Origin: Kaistia defluvii
GTDB lineage: Bacteria; Pseudomonadota; Alphaproteobacteria; Rhizobiales; Kaistiaceae
NCBI RefSeq assembly: GCF_040548815.1
Contig: NZ_JBEPSM010000001.1
Coordinates: 2,721,798-2,785,797, forward strand
Length of the DNA: 64,000 nt
Direction: 5' to 3'
In this document: positions 25,109-33,480 of the stretch, piece after piece
Layout: every line of letters begins with the position of its first letter
Numbering within the stretch: position 1 is the stretch's first letter
The notes under the pieces: model-generated
The model's input: the letters and a program-made list of their open reading frames with translations, nothing else
The model's database searches: none
What the model was told of the DNA's origin: nothing
Translations under genes and position numbers: made by a program

Positions 25109-26008
25109 TCACCCCTTCAGCTTCGTCCCGTTCTGCGCGGCGATGAAGTCGGCCAGCATCGGCACGAACTTCTCGGCCTGGCCGGAGGCGGCCATGGCGG
25201 CGAAATTGTTCTTCACCGCGTCGCCCAGCGTGTTCACCGCGCCGGCCGAATCCGCCATCGACGCGAGATAGCGCAGATCCTTGTAGGCGTTGGAGATCGT
25301 GAACGGATGGGCGTTCTCGTTGCCGTCGATGACGTAGTTCATGAAGGTATCGTAGAAGCCGCAATGCATGCGGCCCTTGCTGATCACCGAATGGAACGTG
25401 TCCGGGGTGATGCCGACCTTCTGGCCGACGGCCAGCGCCTCGGAATAGAGCGCGGCATAGCCGAGCGAGAGGAAGTTGTTGATCAGCTTCATCTTGTGGC
25501 CGGCGCCGACCGGGCCGACATGCACGATCGTTGCCGCCCAGCAGGCGATCAGCGGCTGGATCGAGGCGAACACCTCGTCGCTGGCGCCGACCAGCGCCTG
25601 CAGCTTGCCGGCGGCGGCGCCGGCCGGCGTGCCGCCCAGCGGTGCATCGACCAGCGTCACCCCCTGCGCTTCCATGCGGCCCGAGAGGCGCAACGTCGAG
25701 GTCGGCTCGGCGGTCGAGCAGTCGATGACGATCAGTCCCTTGCGCGCGCCGGCCAGGATGCCGTCCTTGCCTTCGATCACCTGCTCGACATCGCGCGAGC
25801 CGGTCACGCAGAGGAAGATCACGTCGGCGCCGCGCGCCATGTCGGCAGGGGTTGCCACCTCATGCGCGCCGAGCGCCAGCAGCCGCTCGACCGCCTCGCG
25901 GCGGCGATTGGCCATGACCAGCAGCGGGTTGCCCTTGGTGAGCAGGTTGGTCGCCATCCCCTCGCCCATGAATCCAAGCCCGATAAAGCCGACGGTGCGG
26001 TTCGACAT
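25109..26008 (-). CDS. 3-hydroxyisobutyrate dehydrogenase family oxidoreductase
   Basis: A 299-residue beta-hydroxyacid dehydrogenase. The N-terminal Rossmann motif GFIGLGFMGEGMATNL (about 7-22), the substrate signature DAPLGGTPAGAAAGKLQALVG (about 120-140) and the catalytic lysine in GHKMKLINNFLSLG (about 168-181) are all present. Likely substrates are tartronate semialdehyde, 3-hydroxyisobutyrate or a related acid. It is divergent from a GhrA-like hydroxyacid dehydrogenase, so the pair may share control and a glyoxylate/hydroxypyruvate theme. Confidence 0.88.
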   Translation of the reverse strand: MSNRTVGFIGLGFMGEGMATNLLTKGNPLLVMANRRREAVERLLALGAHEVATPADMARGADVIFLCVTGSRDVEQVIEGKDGILAGARKGLIVIDCSTAEPTSTLRLSGRMEAQGVTLVDAPLGGTPAGAAAGKLQALVGASDEVFASIQPLIACWAATIVHVGPVGAGHKMKLINNFLSLGYAALYSEALAVGQKVGITPDTFHSVISKGRMHCGFYDTFMNYVIDGNENAHPFTISNAYKDLRYLASMADSAGAVNTLGDAVKNNFAAMAASGQAEKFVPMLADFIAAQNGTKLKG

Positions 26009-26238
26009 GACGCAACCCCTCCCTGGGTGTTTGCATTTGATTTCATTCGCAGATTAGAGTGCGAAACCGGTTCAGGACAAGGCAAACCACCGCCAGTCCC
26101 GCGAGGAAACACCACAGGGTCGGATCGACGGCACAGATCAGCCGGGATCGATCGCCGAAATCATGTTACCGATCACACGAATCCGGTGCCGGCGCTGCGC
26201 CAACCGGGTTCGCGCACAGCCAGCCGCAAGGAGCCCCC

Positions 26239-27201
26239 ATGTCTCGGCCCGAACTTCTCATGCCCGGGCGCATGCAAAAGAACGTCAACGATGCCCTCGA
26301 CGCCAAGTTCACCGTGCATCGCCTCTATGACGCCAAGGACCCCGCCGCCCTGCTCGCCGAAGTCGCGCCGCGCATCCAGGCGGTCGCCGTGGGTGGCGCC
26401 GTCGATGCCGCGCTGATCGACAAGCTGCCGGCGCTCGAGATCGTGGCGAGCTTCGGCGTCGGCTATGACCTGGTCGATGCGAAATACGCGGCCACCAAGG
26501 GTATCATCGTCACCAACACGCCGGACGTGCTGACCGAGGAAGTCGCCGACACCGCGCTCGGCCTGCTGCTGATGACGGTGCGCGAGCTTTCCGCTTCCGA
26601 GCGCTATCTGCGCGCCGGCAAGTGGCCGACCGCCAACTATCCGCTCAGCGGCTCGCTGCGCGACCGCACGGTCGGCATTGTCGGCCTCGGCCGCATCGGC
26701 AAGGCCATCGCCCACCGCCTCGAAGCCTTCGGCGTCCCGGTCGTCTATCACAACCGCCGCCCGGCCGAGGACGTCTCCTACAAGTATTACGCCGACCTGA
26801 CCGAGATGGCCGGGGCCGTCGACACGCTGCTGAGCGTCCTGCCCGGCGGCGCCTCGACCGAGAAGGTCATCAACCGCGCCGTGCTCGACGCTCTCGGCCC
26901 CCGCGGCGTGCTGATCAATATCGGCCGCGGCACCGTCGTCGACGAGGCGGAGCTGATCAAGGCGCTGCAGGAAAAGCGGATCGCCGCCGCCGGCCTCGAC
27001 GTGTTCGAGAAGGAGCCGCAGGTTCCCGCCGAGCTGATCGCGCTCGAAAACGCCGTGCTGCTGCCGCATGTCGGCTCGGCCTCGGTGTTCACGCGCGACG
27101 CCATGGGCCAGCGCGTCATCGATAACCTGACCGCCTGGCTCGACGGCAAGCCGCCGCTCAGCCCCGTCTCCGAGACGCCTTTCACCGGCTGGAAGAAGTA
27201 A
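26239..27201 (+). CDS. 2-hydroxyacid dehydrogenase (glyoxylate/hydroxypyruvate reductase type)
   Basis: 320 residues of the D-isomer-specific 2-hydroxyacid dehydrogenase family: GIVGLGRIGKAIAHRLEAFG is the NAD(P)-binding motif (about 149-168), NIGRGTVVDEAEL holds the conserved Arg, and LPHVGSASVFTRDAM holds the catalytic His. GASTEKVI and the final PFTGWKK are typical of the GhrB/hydroxypyruvate reductase branch. AAGGAG at 26228-26233 sets the start. A good intrinsic terminator follows at 27340. Confidence 0.9.
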   Translation: MSRPELLMPGRMQKNVNDALDAKFTVHRLYDAKDPAALLAEVAPRIQAVAVGGAVDAALIDKLPALEIVASFGVGYDLVDAKYAATKGIIVTNTPDVLTEEVADTALGLLLMTVRELSASERYLRAGKWPTANYPLSGSLRDRTVGIVGLGRIGKAIAHRLEAFGVPVVYHNRRPAEDVSYKYYADLTEMAGAVDTLLSVLPGGASTEKVINRAVLDALGPRGVLINIGRGTVVDEAELIKALQEKRIAAAGLDVFEKEPQVPAELIALENAVLLPHVGSASVFTRDAMGQRVIDNLTAWLDGKPPLSPVSETPFTGWKK

Positions 27202-27220
27202 GGCGCAGGCCTTTTGGAAG

Positions 27221-27299
27221 CCCCTCTCCCTCGGGGAGAGGGGCATCTTGCCCCGAGATATGGGCTCGCGCAGGCGCCCCCTCCCTCAAGGGGAGGGGT
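27221..27299. repeat. two short family B-like palindromes
   Basis: CCCCTCTCCC/GGGGAGAGGGG (27221-27244) and CCCCCTCCCTC/AAGGGGAGGGG (27275-27299) lie just downstream of the hydroxyacid dehydrogenase gene. Confidence 0.6.
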
Positions 27300-27339
27300 C
27301 GGCCGCGGAGGATGCGTGGGACGCCCGAGATCTTTGGCA

Positions 27340-27376
27340 GCCGGCAATCCCTTGATTGCCGGCTTCTTCTTTTCTC
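27340..27376 (+). terminator. Rho-independent terminator
   Basis: GCCGGCAATC (27340-27349) and GATTGCCGGC (27354-27363) form a perfect 10-bp stem with a 4-nt loop, followed by TTCTTCTTTTCTC. It ends the hydroxyacid dehydrogenase transcript. Confidence 0.85.
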
Positions 27377-27378
27377 AA

Positions 27379-27430
27379 ACCCTCCCCTTGAGGGAGGGTC
27401 AAAACCGGCCGAGCCGGTTTTGGGGAGGGG
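27379..27430. repeat. palindromic repeat (CCCTCCCCTTGAGGGAGGG type)
   Basis: CCCTCCCCTTGAGGGAGGGT is followed by an AAAACCGGCC/GGCCGGTTTT-like palindrome and GGGGAGGGGT. A family B variant between convergent genes. Confidence 0.6.
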
Positions 27431-27475
27431 TCACATCCCCGCCGCTCGCGCCAAACCCGGACGCGCATCCGCTTC

Positions 27476-28231
27476 TCAAAGCGAGAACCCGCCATCCGAC
27501 AGATAGACCTGGCCGGTCGTATAGCGCGACTCTTCGGACGCCAGGTAGATCGCCAGCGAGGCGATTTCCTCGGCGGTGCCGAGGCGGCCCATCGGCTGGC
27601 GGTCGATGAATTGCTGGCGGATCTCCTCCACCGTCTTGCCCTGCTTTTCCGCCTGCTCGGCGATGCGGCCGTCGAGCGAGGGCGACTGGATCGTGCCCGG
27701 CGCGATCGAGTTCACGCGGATGCCCTGGCGGATGTAGTCGGCGGCGACCGCCTTGGTCAGGCCAACGACGGCGGCCTTCGAGGCGCCATAGGCATAGCGG
27801 TTCGGGATGCCGCGCACGGAGCTCGCGCCGGACGAGATGTTGATGATCGAGCCCTCGCCCTTGGCCAGCATGCCCGGCAGGAAGGCGCGGATGGTGCGGT
27901 GCATCGCCTTGGCGTTGATGTCGAAGGAGAGATCCCAGTCCTCGTCCGACGTCGTCAGCACCGTGCCGTGATGCACGAAGCCGGCGCAGTTGAACAGGAT
28001 GTCGACCGGCCCGACCTGCGCCGCCAGCGCGTCGACCGCCGCGGTCGAGCGGACGTCGAGCGCGTGCACCTCGGCGACGCCGCCGGCCTTGAGATCCGCC
28101 ATCAGCTCCGGCTTCAGGTCCGTGGCGATGACATAGGCGCCCTCCGCCGCGAAGGCGAGCGCCGTGGCGTGGCCGATGCCGGCGCCCGCCGCCGTCAGAA
28201 AGGCGCGCTTGCCCGTGAGACGTCCCGTCAT
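27476..28231 (-). CDS. short-chain dehydrogenase (2-keto-3-deoxy-L-fuconate / DHRS6-like)
   Basis: A 251-residue SDR with TAAGAGIG (14-21), the catalytic ISSGASS serine and YGASKAAVVG tyrosine/lysine. Its N-terminal GKRAFLTAAGAGIGHATALAFAAEGAYVIATDL resembles the DHRS6 / 2-keto-3-deoxy-L-fuconate dehydrogenase branch. It is the last of four genes linked by 4-bp overlaps (ATGA at 28228-28231), so it is translated together with two GNAT proteins and a PEP mutase family enzyme. The substrate is not known. Confidence 0.85.
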   Translation of the reverse strand: MTGRLTGKRAFLTAAGAGIGHATALAFAAEGAYVIATDLKPELMADLKAGGVAEVHALDVRSTAAVDALAAQVGPVDILFNCAGFVHHGTVLTTSDEDWDLSFDINAKAMHRTIRAFLPGMLAKGEGSIINISSGASSVRGIPNRYAYGASKAAVVGLTKAVAADYIRQGIRVNSIAPGTIQSPSLDGRIAEQAEKQGKTVEEIRQQFIDRQPMGRLGTAEEIASLAIYLASEESRYTTGQVYLSDGGFSL

Positions 28232-28701
28232 GAAATTCCTCCCGTGTTCTTGTCGATTGTCTTGAGCATGTGAACGATCGTGCGATCCTCGAGCACCTCC
28301 CGCCCTTCGATCGCGTATCCGTGTCGCTGGTACCAGGCGATATTCTCGACGAGCTTCTCGCCGGTATAGAGCCGCAGCTTCCAGCGCCTGAGCTCGCGCG
28401 CCCGCGTCTCGGCGAATTCCAGCAGCCGGTTGCCGACGCCCTGGCCCTGCGCCACCGGCGAGACCGCGACGCTCCAGACCAGCAGGTCCTTCGGCCGCTT
28501 TTCCAGCACCAGAAGCCCCCGCGGCGCCGTCACCCCGTCCAGCACCCAGAATTCATGCGTGTCGAACAGGCGGGCATAGTCGGCGAGCAGCGGCAGCGGC
28601 TCGACGCCCAGCCTGGCGCGGTTGCGGGCATAGGCAGCCTGCTGCAGCGCCTCAATGGCGAGGCGGTCGTCCGGGCCGCCGCGACGCGGCGGCCGGTTCA
28701 C
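28228..28701 (-). CDS. GNAT family N-acetyltransferase
   Basis: About 157 residues of the GNAT fold. VWSVAVSPVAQGQGVGNRLLEFAETRARE is the acetyl-CoA loop, and LRLYTGEKLVENIAWYQRHGYAIEGRE the C-terminal part. A GTG start at 28699-28701 is chosen because it overlaps the TGA of the upstream gene (GTGA), although the frame stays open to 28809. Substrate unknown; co-translation with a second acetyltransferase is unusual. Confidence 0.82.
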   Translation of the reverse strand: MNRPPRRGGPDDRLAIEALQQAAYARNRARLGVEPLPLLADYARLFDTHEFWVLDGVTAPRGLLVLEKRPKDLLVWSVAVSPVAQGQGVGNRLLEFAETRARELRRWKLRLYTGEKLVENIAWYQRHGYAIEGREVLEDRTIVHMLKTIDKNTGGIS

Positions 28702-29405
28702 GACGCGGTCTCCGCCCCACCCGTATCGAGACTCGCTATCTGCTGTCCCTCGGCGTCGAAATTGGCGGGGTCGAGCCAGGCCTCGAAACCCTGCTTCACG
28801 CGCGGCCATTCGCTGTCGAGCATCGAGAACCAGGCCGTGTCGCGGTTGCGGCCCTTGACGATCATGTGCTGGCGGAACGTGCCCTCATAGCGGAAGCCAT
28901 AGCGCCGGGCGGCGCGCTGCGACGGCGCGTTGAGATCGTTGCACTTCCACTCGTAGCGGCGATAGCCGAGATCGTCGAAGACATAGCGCGCCAGCAGATA
29001 CATCGCCTCGGTGGCACCGATCGTGCGCTGCAGCCGCGGCGTATAGAGGATGTTGCCGACCTCGACGACCCGGTCATTCGGCACGATCCGCATGAGCGCC
29101 GCATGGCCGACGGCGCGGCCGGTCTTCCTGTCCAGGATCGCGAACAGCAGCGGATCGTCCTTCTTCGCCGCTTCCGCATAGTGGGCGGAAAAGCTCTCGA
29201 AATCGGCGAAGGGACCCTGCCAGAGATAGGGCCAGAGCCCGTCATTCTCCGGCCCGCGGGAGGCGTCGTAGAGATCGCGGCCATGGGCGGCGAGGTCGAA
29301 GGGCACGACGTCGACGAAGCGACCCTGGAGCGTCACGCGGCCGGGTCTTTCGCCCGGGGTGGTGTCGAGTTCAATGCCGACGGGCAGCGTTGCGGTCGAT
29401 GTCAC
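28698..29405 (-). CDS. GNAT family N-acetyltransferase (RimJ/RimL-like)
   Basis: 235 residues resembling the RimL-like acetyltransferase_3 branch: ARYVFDDLGYRRYEWKCNDLNAPSQRAARRYGFRYEGTFRQHMIVKGRNRDTAWFSML is characteristic (about 140-197). It starts at a GTG that overlaps the upstream TGA by 4 bp (29402-29405) and ends in a GTGA overlap with the next gene. Members acetylate protein N-termini, amino acids or small amines. Confidence 0.87.
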   Translation of the reverse strand: MTSTATLPVGIELDTTPGERPGRVTLQGRFVDVVPFDLAAHGRDLYDASRGPENDGLWPYLWQGPFADFESFSAHYAEAAKKDDPLLFAILDRKTGRAVGHAALMRIVPNDRVVEVGNILYTPRLQRTIGATEAMYLLARYVFDDLGYRRYEWKCNDLNAPSQRAARRYGFRYEGTFRQHMIVKGRNRDTAWFSMLDSEWPRVKQGFEAWLDPANFDAEGQQIASLDTGGAETAS

Positions 29406-30235
29406 GATTGGCTGCCTCTGGCAAAGGGCGCGAAGGCGCGGTTCAGATCGGCGCCGGGCTCGGCCTGCGCCAGTTCGGTCAAGGTGCCGGCCCCCGCCAC
29501 TTCGCGCGCCAGCCGCAGGAAACCGCCATAGGCGGCGCGGGCAAGCCCGGTCGCGAGCGAAATCCGCCGCACGCCCTGGGCGGCGACCTCAGCGATCGAC
29601 TGCGCCGGATCGAGCGCGATGACGTTGACCGGCTTGCCGCCGGCGGCCGAAAGCACGGCGGCGGTGGCGGCGGCGTCGAGCTTGCCCGGTACGAACAGCA
29701 CGTCGGCGCCGGCTTCGGCGAAGGCAGCAATGCGCCGGCAGGCCTCGTTCAGCGCATCGGGGTGGCCCACCAGCAGCGCCTCGCTGCGCGCCGTCAGCAG
29801 CACGTCCTGCCGCGACGCGTCGATGGCGGCGCGCGCCGCGCGCACGCGATCGACGGCATGCTCGAAACCATAGAGCGAACGGTCGGACGCCATGTCCTCG
29901 ACCGAGAGACCCGCGACACCGGTATCGACGCAGAGGCTGACATTGGTGGCGACGCCTTCCGCGTCATCGGCGAAGGCATTGCCGAAATCGGCGTTCACGG
30001 GAAGGTCGGTCGCCTCGACGATTTCGCCGACATGCGCCAGCATAACGTCGCGCGACACGGCGCCGTCCGGCAGGCCACGGCTGAAGGCGAAGCCGCCCGA
30101 GGTGGTGGCCAGCGCCTTGAAATCGAGCCCCGCCAGCAGCCGCGCGCTGCCGATGTCCCAGGGGTTGGGAAGGACGAAGCATCCCGACTCGTGCAGCCTG
30201 CGAAAGGCGGCGCGCCGCGCCGATATCGATGTCAT
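29402..30235 (-). CDS. isocitrate lyase / PEP mutase family protein
   Basis: 277 residues of the PEP mutase/isocitrate lyase superfamily (TIM barrel). It opens FVLPNPWDIGSARLLAGLDFKALATTSGGFAFSRG, with VNADFGNAF and GLSVEDMAS as metal/substrate strands. The lyase-type K-K-C-G-H loop is absent, so it belongs to the short PEP_mutase branch of uncertain reaction (carboxyvinyl-phosphonate, oxaloacetate or methylisocitrate-like chemistry). It is the first gene of a four-gene overlapping operon. No phosphonate genes are nearby, so a phosphonate role is not supported. Confidence 0.82.
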   Translation of the reverse strand: MTSISARRAAFRRLHESGCFVLPNPWDIGSARLLAGLDFKALATTSGGFAFSRGLPDGAVSRDVMLAHVGEIVEATDLPVNADFGNAFADDAEGVATNVSLCVDTGVAGLSVEDMASDRSLYGFEHAVDRVRAARAAIDASRQDVLLTARSEALLVGHPDALNEACRRIAAFAEAGADVLFVPGKLDAAATAAVLSAAGGKPVNVIALDPAQSIAEVAAQGVRRISLATGLARAAYGGFLRLAREVAGAGTLTELAQAEPGADLNRAFAPFARGSQS

Positions 30236-30265
30236 CTTTTCCCCTCACCCTCCAACGCCTCGATC

Positions 30266-30325
30266 CTAGAGCGTTTTCGGGCGAAGTGGAAAGCGGTTTG
30301 CGCGGAGAAAGCGCGCTCCTGCAAC
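30266..30325. repeat. family E repeat, diverged copy
   Basis: CTAGAGCGTTTTCGGGCGAAGTGG followed by a GCGCGGAGAAAGCGCGC hairpin, just upstream of the four-gene operon. Related to 22065-22170 in reverse orientation. Confidence 0.65.
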
Positions 30326-30362
30326 GCCTTAGGCCTGGCGACCCGGCGGCGGGAAAAACGAC

Positions 30363-30542
30363 TCAGCGTGTGGTCTCGGGCACCGCGATGCCGCGCCGCG
30401 CCAGTTCCTCCAGCACGAGGCGAGGGATCGGCCGGCAGCCGCAATGGGCGGTATGGGCCAGATGCCATTCGACGCGCTGGTCCAGCGTCGGGTTTGCCGG
30501 CATCGGATTGGCGTCGTGCCACGCCCGGTTCAGCTTGCTCAT
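30363..30542 (-). CDS. small hypothetical protein with a His/Cys cluster
   Basis: 59 residues starting MSKLNRAWHDANPMPANP. A strong AAGGGGGG ribosome binding site lies four bases before the ATG at 30540-30542. It contains HLAHTAHCGCRPIP (about 27-40), a close cluster of three His and two Cys that could bind a metal, then an amphipathic helix (RLVLEELARRGI). I do not recognise a family. It follows another small gene by 16 bp on the same strand. Confidence 0.6.
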   Translation of the reverse strand: MSKLNRAWHDANPMPANPTLDQRVEWHLAHTAHCGCRPIPRLVLEELARRGIAVPETTR

Positions 30543-30558
30543 GGTTCCCCCCTTGGCG

Positions 30559-30870
30559 TCAGAAGCGCGTTTCGACGTCCCACTCGTCGCCCAATTCCTC
30601 GCGGATGGCGGCGGCGATGGCATGGCCCTCGGCGCGCCATACGATCTCGGCTTCCGGCGAGGCGAAGCGCGTCGCGGTCGGATTGGCCGGATCGAAGACG
30701 GCGTCGAAGGCGTCGCCCCAAGCCTCGATCCGGTCGAGCAAATCGTCGGAAAGGTCGAGATCGTCCGGTTCGATGACGAAGGCGGGCTTGTTGTCCGGCA
30801 CGAGCCAGAAGTGCTCGGCGATGCCTTCCGGCGAAATCCTGAGTTGCGGCAAGGCAGCCTCCGCTTGCAT
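30559..30870 (-). CDS. hypothetical protein, 103 residues
   Basis: MQAEAALPQLRISPEGIAEHFWLVPDNKPAFVIEPDDLDLSDD... is a soluble, acidic protein without membrane segments or a recognisable motif; it ends ELGDEWDVETRF. Spacing to the next small gene is 16 bp, so the two probably form an operon. Assigned as a gene because of composition and placement; function unknown. Confidence 0.6.
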   Translation of the reverse strand: MQAEAALPQLRISPEGIAEHFWLVPDNKPAFVIEPDDLDLSDDLLDRIEAWGDAFDAVFDPANPTATRFASPEAEIVWRAEGHAIAAAIREELGDEWDVETRF

Positions 30871-31038
30871 GGCAAAGCGCTATTTAAGCGAAGATGGGGC
30901 GGGATGGAATTGGATCCGGGTGGGCTTTTCCGCAAAGCGGGCCAAACGCCGCCGTCGCCCCGGCGAAGGCCGGGGCCCATGAACACCGGCGGTGAAAATG
31001 TCGCGGGATTTGCAACTCGCCAGCGACGTCCCAGCAAG

Positions 31039-31167
31039 CCCCTCACCCAACCCTCTCCCGCTTGCGGGAGAGGGCTTTCCGCCGGCGCGAGTCGTCGACG
31101 CGGAGGCGCATGGGAGAGGCCGGAACCGCCCCCTCTCCCGCCTGCGGGAGAGGGCTGGGGTGAGGGT
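31039..31167. repeat. two family B repeats
   Basis: CCCCTCACCCAACCCTCTCC-CGC/GCGGGAGAGGG (31039-31075) and CCCTCTCCCGC/GCGGGAGAGGGCTGGGGTGAGGG (31128-31167) face each other, each with one hairpin and one conserved tail. Confidence 0.75.
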
Positions 31168-31183
31168 AGTTTAAGGCTCCGCC

Positions 31184-31287
31184 CGTCGCCCCGGCGAAGG
31201 CCGGGGCCCATAACCACCCGCGGTGGAAGCCGCGCTCGACCGTGTGACCCCGGCGCGTCTGGATCCCGGCCTTCGCCGGGATGACGA
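31184..31287. repeat. family C repeat, inverted orientation
   Basis: CGTCGCCCCGGCGAAGGCC at the left and ATCCCGGCCTTCGCCGGGAT at the right, with about 55 bp of unlike sequence in the middle. Confidence 0.8.
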
Positions 31288-31305
31288 CCTCGCGCGAACA
31301 CACAA

Positions 31306-31433
31306 CACCACCCTCAACATGCTGAGGAGGCCCGCAGGGCCGTCTCGAAGCACGCAGTGCGCATGCTTGCAGCCCCAGAGTCAGTGCGTCCTTCGAGACG
31401 GCTTGCTGCGCAAGCCTCCTCAGGATGTTGAGG
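31306..31433. repeat. family A repeat, inverted orientation
   Basis: CACCACCCTCAACATGCTGA-GGAGGCC at the left and CTTCGAGACGGCTTGC...GCAAGCCTCCTCAGGATGTT at the right: the reverse-complement arrangement of 9428-9572. Confidence 0.8.
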
Positions 31434-31548
31434 ACCGAGCCTGTACGGCAGCCAAAGAATTCCCCCCGAAAACAACATGACCGGCCACGGGGGCCGGTCA
31501 TGAGCGTCTGTCAAAGCGATCCGGAAAGCCTTGGGCTTCCAAGAAAAC

Positions 31549-33345
31549 TTAGTGGTTGTCGCGCGGGATACCGTAGGTCTGGTGGACCTTCTGGTACTTG
31601 ACGGCGGGCTTGAGGACCATGCCGTCAGCGAGCTGGTCGGTCATGGCGCGCTGGATTTCCTGCCACGGCGTCTGGCTCGGCGGCACATGGAAGCCGCCCT
31701 GGGCGTTGAGCGCCGCGCGGCGTTCGGCCAGTTCCTCATCCGAGATCAGGATGTTGGCCGAACCCTTGTTGAGGTCGATGCGGACGCGGTCGTTCATCTT
31801 GAGCAGCGCCAGACCGCCGCCGGCGGCGGCTTCCGGCGATGCGTTGAGGATCGACGGCGAACCCGACGTGCCCGACTGGCGACCGTCGCCGATGCAGGGC
31901 AGCGAGAGGATGCCGCGCTTGATCAGCGCTGCCGGCGGCTGCATGTTCACGACCTCGGCCGCACCCGGATAGCCGATCGGGCCGGTGCCGCGGATGAACA
32001 GGATGCAGTGCTCGTCGATCTCCAGCGCCGGATCGTCGAGGCGGTGGTGGTAATCCTCCGGCCCCTCGAACACGATCGCGCGGCCTTCGAAGGCCTCGGG
32101 ATCGCTCGGGTTCGACAGGTAGCGATCGCGGAATTCCTTCGAGATCACGCTGGTCTTCATGATGGCGCTGTCGAACAGATTGCCGCGCAGCACGATGAAG
32201 CCGGCATCGTGCACCAGCGCCGTATCGAAGGTGCGGATGACGTCGGGCAGCTCGATCTCGGCCTTGCGGCAGTTGTCGCCCATCGTCTTGCCGTTGACGG
32301 TCATCGCATTCTCATGGATGAGGCCGTGCTTCATCAGCTCGGAGACGACGGCGGGGACGCCGCCGGCATGCTGGAAGTCTTCGCCGAGATACTTGCCGGC
32401 CGGCTGCAGGTTGACGAGCAGCGGCACCTTGTGGCCGACGGTCTGCCAGTCATCGACCGAGACCTCGACGCCGATGTGGCGGGCGATCGCGTTGATGTGG
32501 ATCGGCGCATTGGTCGAGCCGCCGATCGCCGAATTGACGACGATGGCGTTTTCGATCGCTTCGCGGGTGATGATGTCGGAAGGCTTCAGGTCTTCCCAGA
32601 CCATCTCGACGGCGCGCTTGCCGGTCTCGTAGGCGATCTGCTGGCGCTCGCGATACGGCGCCGGAATGGCGGCCGAACCGGGCAGCTGCATGCCGAGCGC
32701 CTCGGCCAGCGAGTTCATCGTCGAAGCCGTGCCCATCGTGTTGCAATAGCCGGTCGAAGGCGCGGACGAGGCGACGATCTCCATGAACTCTTCATAGTTG
32801 ATCTCGCCGGCGGCGAGCCGCTCGCGCTGCTTCCAGACGACGGTGCCCGAGCCGGTGCGCTCGCCCTTGTACCAGCCGTTCAGCATCGGGCCGACCGAAA
32901 GCGCGATCGCCGGGATGTTGACGGTCGCAGCCGCCATCAGGCAGGCCGGGGTGGTCTTGTCGCAGCCGATCGTCAGAACGACGCCGTCGAGCGGGTAGCC
33001 GTAAAGCAGCTCGACCAGGCCGAGATAGGCGAGGTTGCGGTCGAGTGCCGCACCCGGGCGCTTGCCGGTTTCCTGGATCGGATGGACGGGGAATTCCATG
33101 ACGATGCCGCCCGCCTCGCGCACGCCTTCGCGAACGCGCTCAGCCAGCACCAGGTGGTGGCGGTTGCACGGCGACAGGTCCGAACCGGTCTGGGCGATGC
33201 CGATGATCGGCTTGCCGGACTGCAGTTCCTTGCGCGTCAGGCCATAGTTCAGATAGCGCTCCATGTAGAGCGCGGTCATGCCGGGATTATCCGGATTATC
33301 GAACCAGGACTGCGAACGAAGCTTGAGCGGCGTGTTGGACGACAT
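31549..33345 (-). CDS. IlvD/Edd family sugar-acid dehydratase (arabinonate/xylonate type)
   Basis: A 598-residue Fe-S dehydratase of the IlvD/Edd family. The cluster/metal cysteines are seen in [24 protein letters not shown] and [13 protein letters not shown]; near the C-terminus [19 protein letters not shown] is the conserved substrate loop. The N-terminal [26 protein letters not shown] places it with L-arabinonate/D-xylonate dehydratases rather than with IlvD of branched-chain amino acid synthesis. It would turn an aldonic acid into a 2-keto-3-deoxy acid. A KDPG aldolase gene lies about 3 kb away. The ATG at 33343-33345 follows GGGAG. Confidence 0.87.
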   Translation of the reverse strand: MSSNTPLKLRSQSWFDNPDNPGMTALYMERYLNYGLTRKELQSGKPIIGIAQTGSDLSPCNRHHLVLAERVREGVREAGGIVMEFPVHPIQETGKRPGAALDRNLAYLGLVELLYGYPLDGVVLTIGCDKTTPACLMAAATVNIPAIALSVGPMLNGWYKGERTGSGTVVWKQRERLAAGEINYEEFMEIVASSAPSTGYCNTMGTASTMNSLAEALGMQLPGSAAIPAPYRERQQIAYETGKRAVEMVWEDLKPSDIITREAIENAIVVNSAIGGSTNAPIHINAIARHIGVEVSVDDWQTVGHKVPLLVNLQPAGKYLGEDFQHAGGVPAVVSELMKHGLIHENAMTVNGKTMGDNCRKAEIELPDVIRTFDTALVHDAGFIVLRGNLFDSAIMKTSVISKEFRDRYLSNPSDPEAFEGRAIVFEGPEDYHHRLDDPALEIDEHCILFIRGTGPIGYPGAAEVVNMQPPAALIKRGILSLPCIGDGRQSGTSGSPSILNASPEAAAGGGLALLKMNDRVRIDLNKGSANILISDEELAERRAALNAQGGFHVPPSQTPWQEIQRAMTDQLADGMVLKPAVKYQKVHQTYGIPRDNH

Positions 33346-33480
33346 GGTAAGAGGCTCCCGGAAAATCGAGTTTGATTTTGGCGTGAGGATGCGCTGAAAC
33401 ATCATACGAAATCAAGGATCGTCTGATCCCGGCGCGCAACAAAATCAGCCGCCGCAAGGACATACCCAGGGAGGCTACAT

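Larger units (their letters stand above)
30871..31548. other. 678-bp intergenic region filled with repeats
   Basis: No gene seen. It holds a half family C element (30953-30990), two family B hairpins (31039-31075 and 31128-31167), a full family C element (31184-31287) and a full family A element (31306-31433). Four of the repeat families are side by side, suggesting a landing zone. Small hairpins near 31478-31500 (CCGGCCACGGGGGCCGG) lie downstream of the dehydratase gene. Confidence 0.75.

Noticed and set aside
29402..30235. Phosphonate biosynthesis cluster
   Set aside because: The PEP mutase family gene has no phosphonopyruvate decarboxylase or aminotransferase beside it, and the family includes many non-phosphonate enzymes.
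31531..33375. 614-residue open frame on the plus strand
   Set aside because: Antisense shadow of the IlvD/Edd dehydratase, which has all family cysteines on the minus strand.
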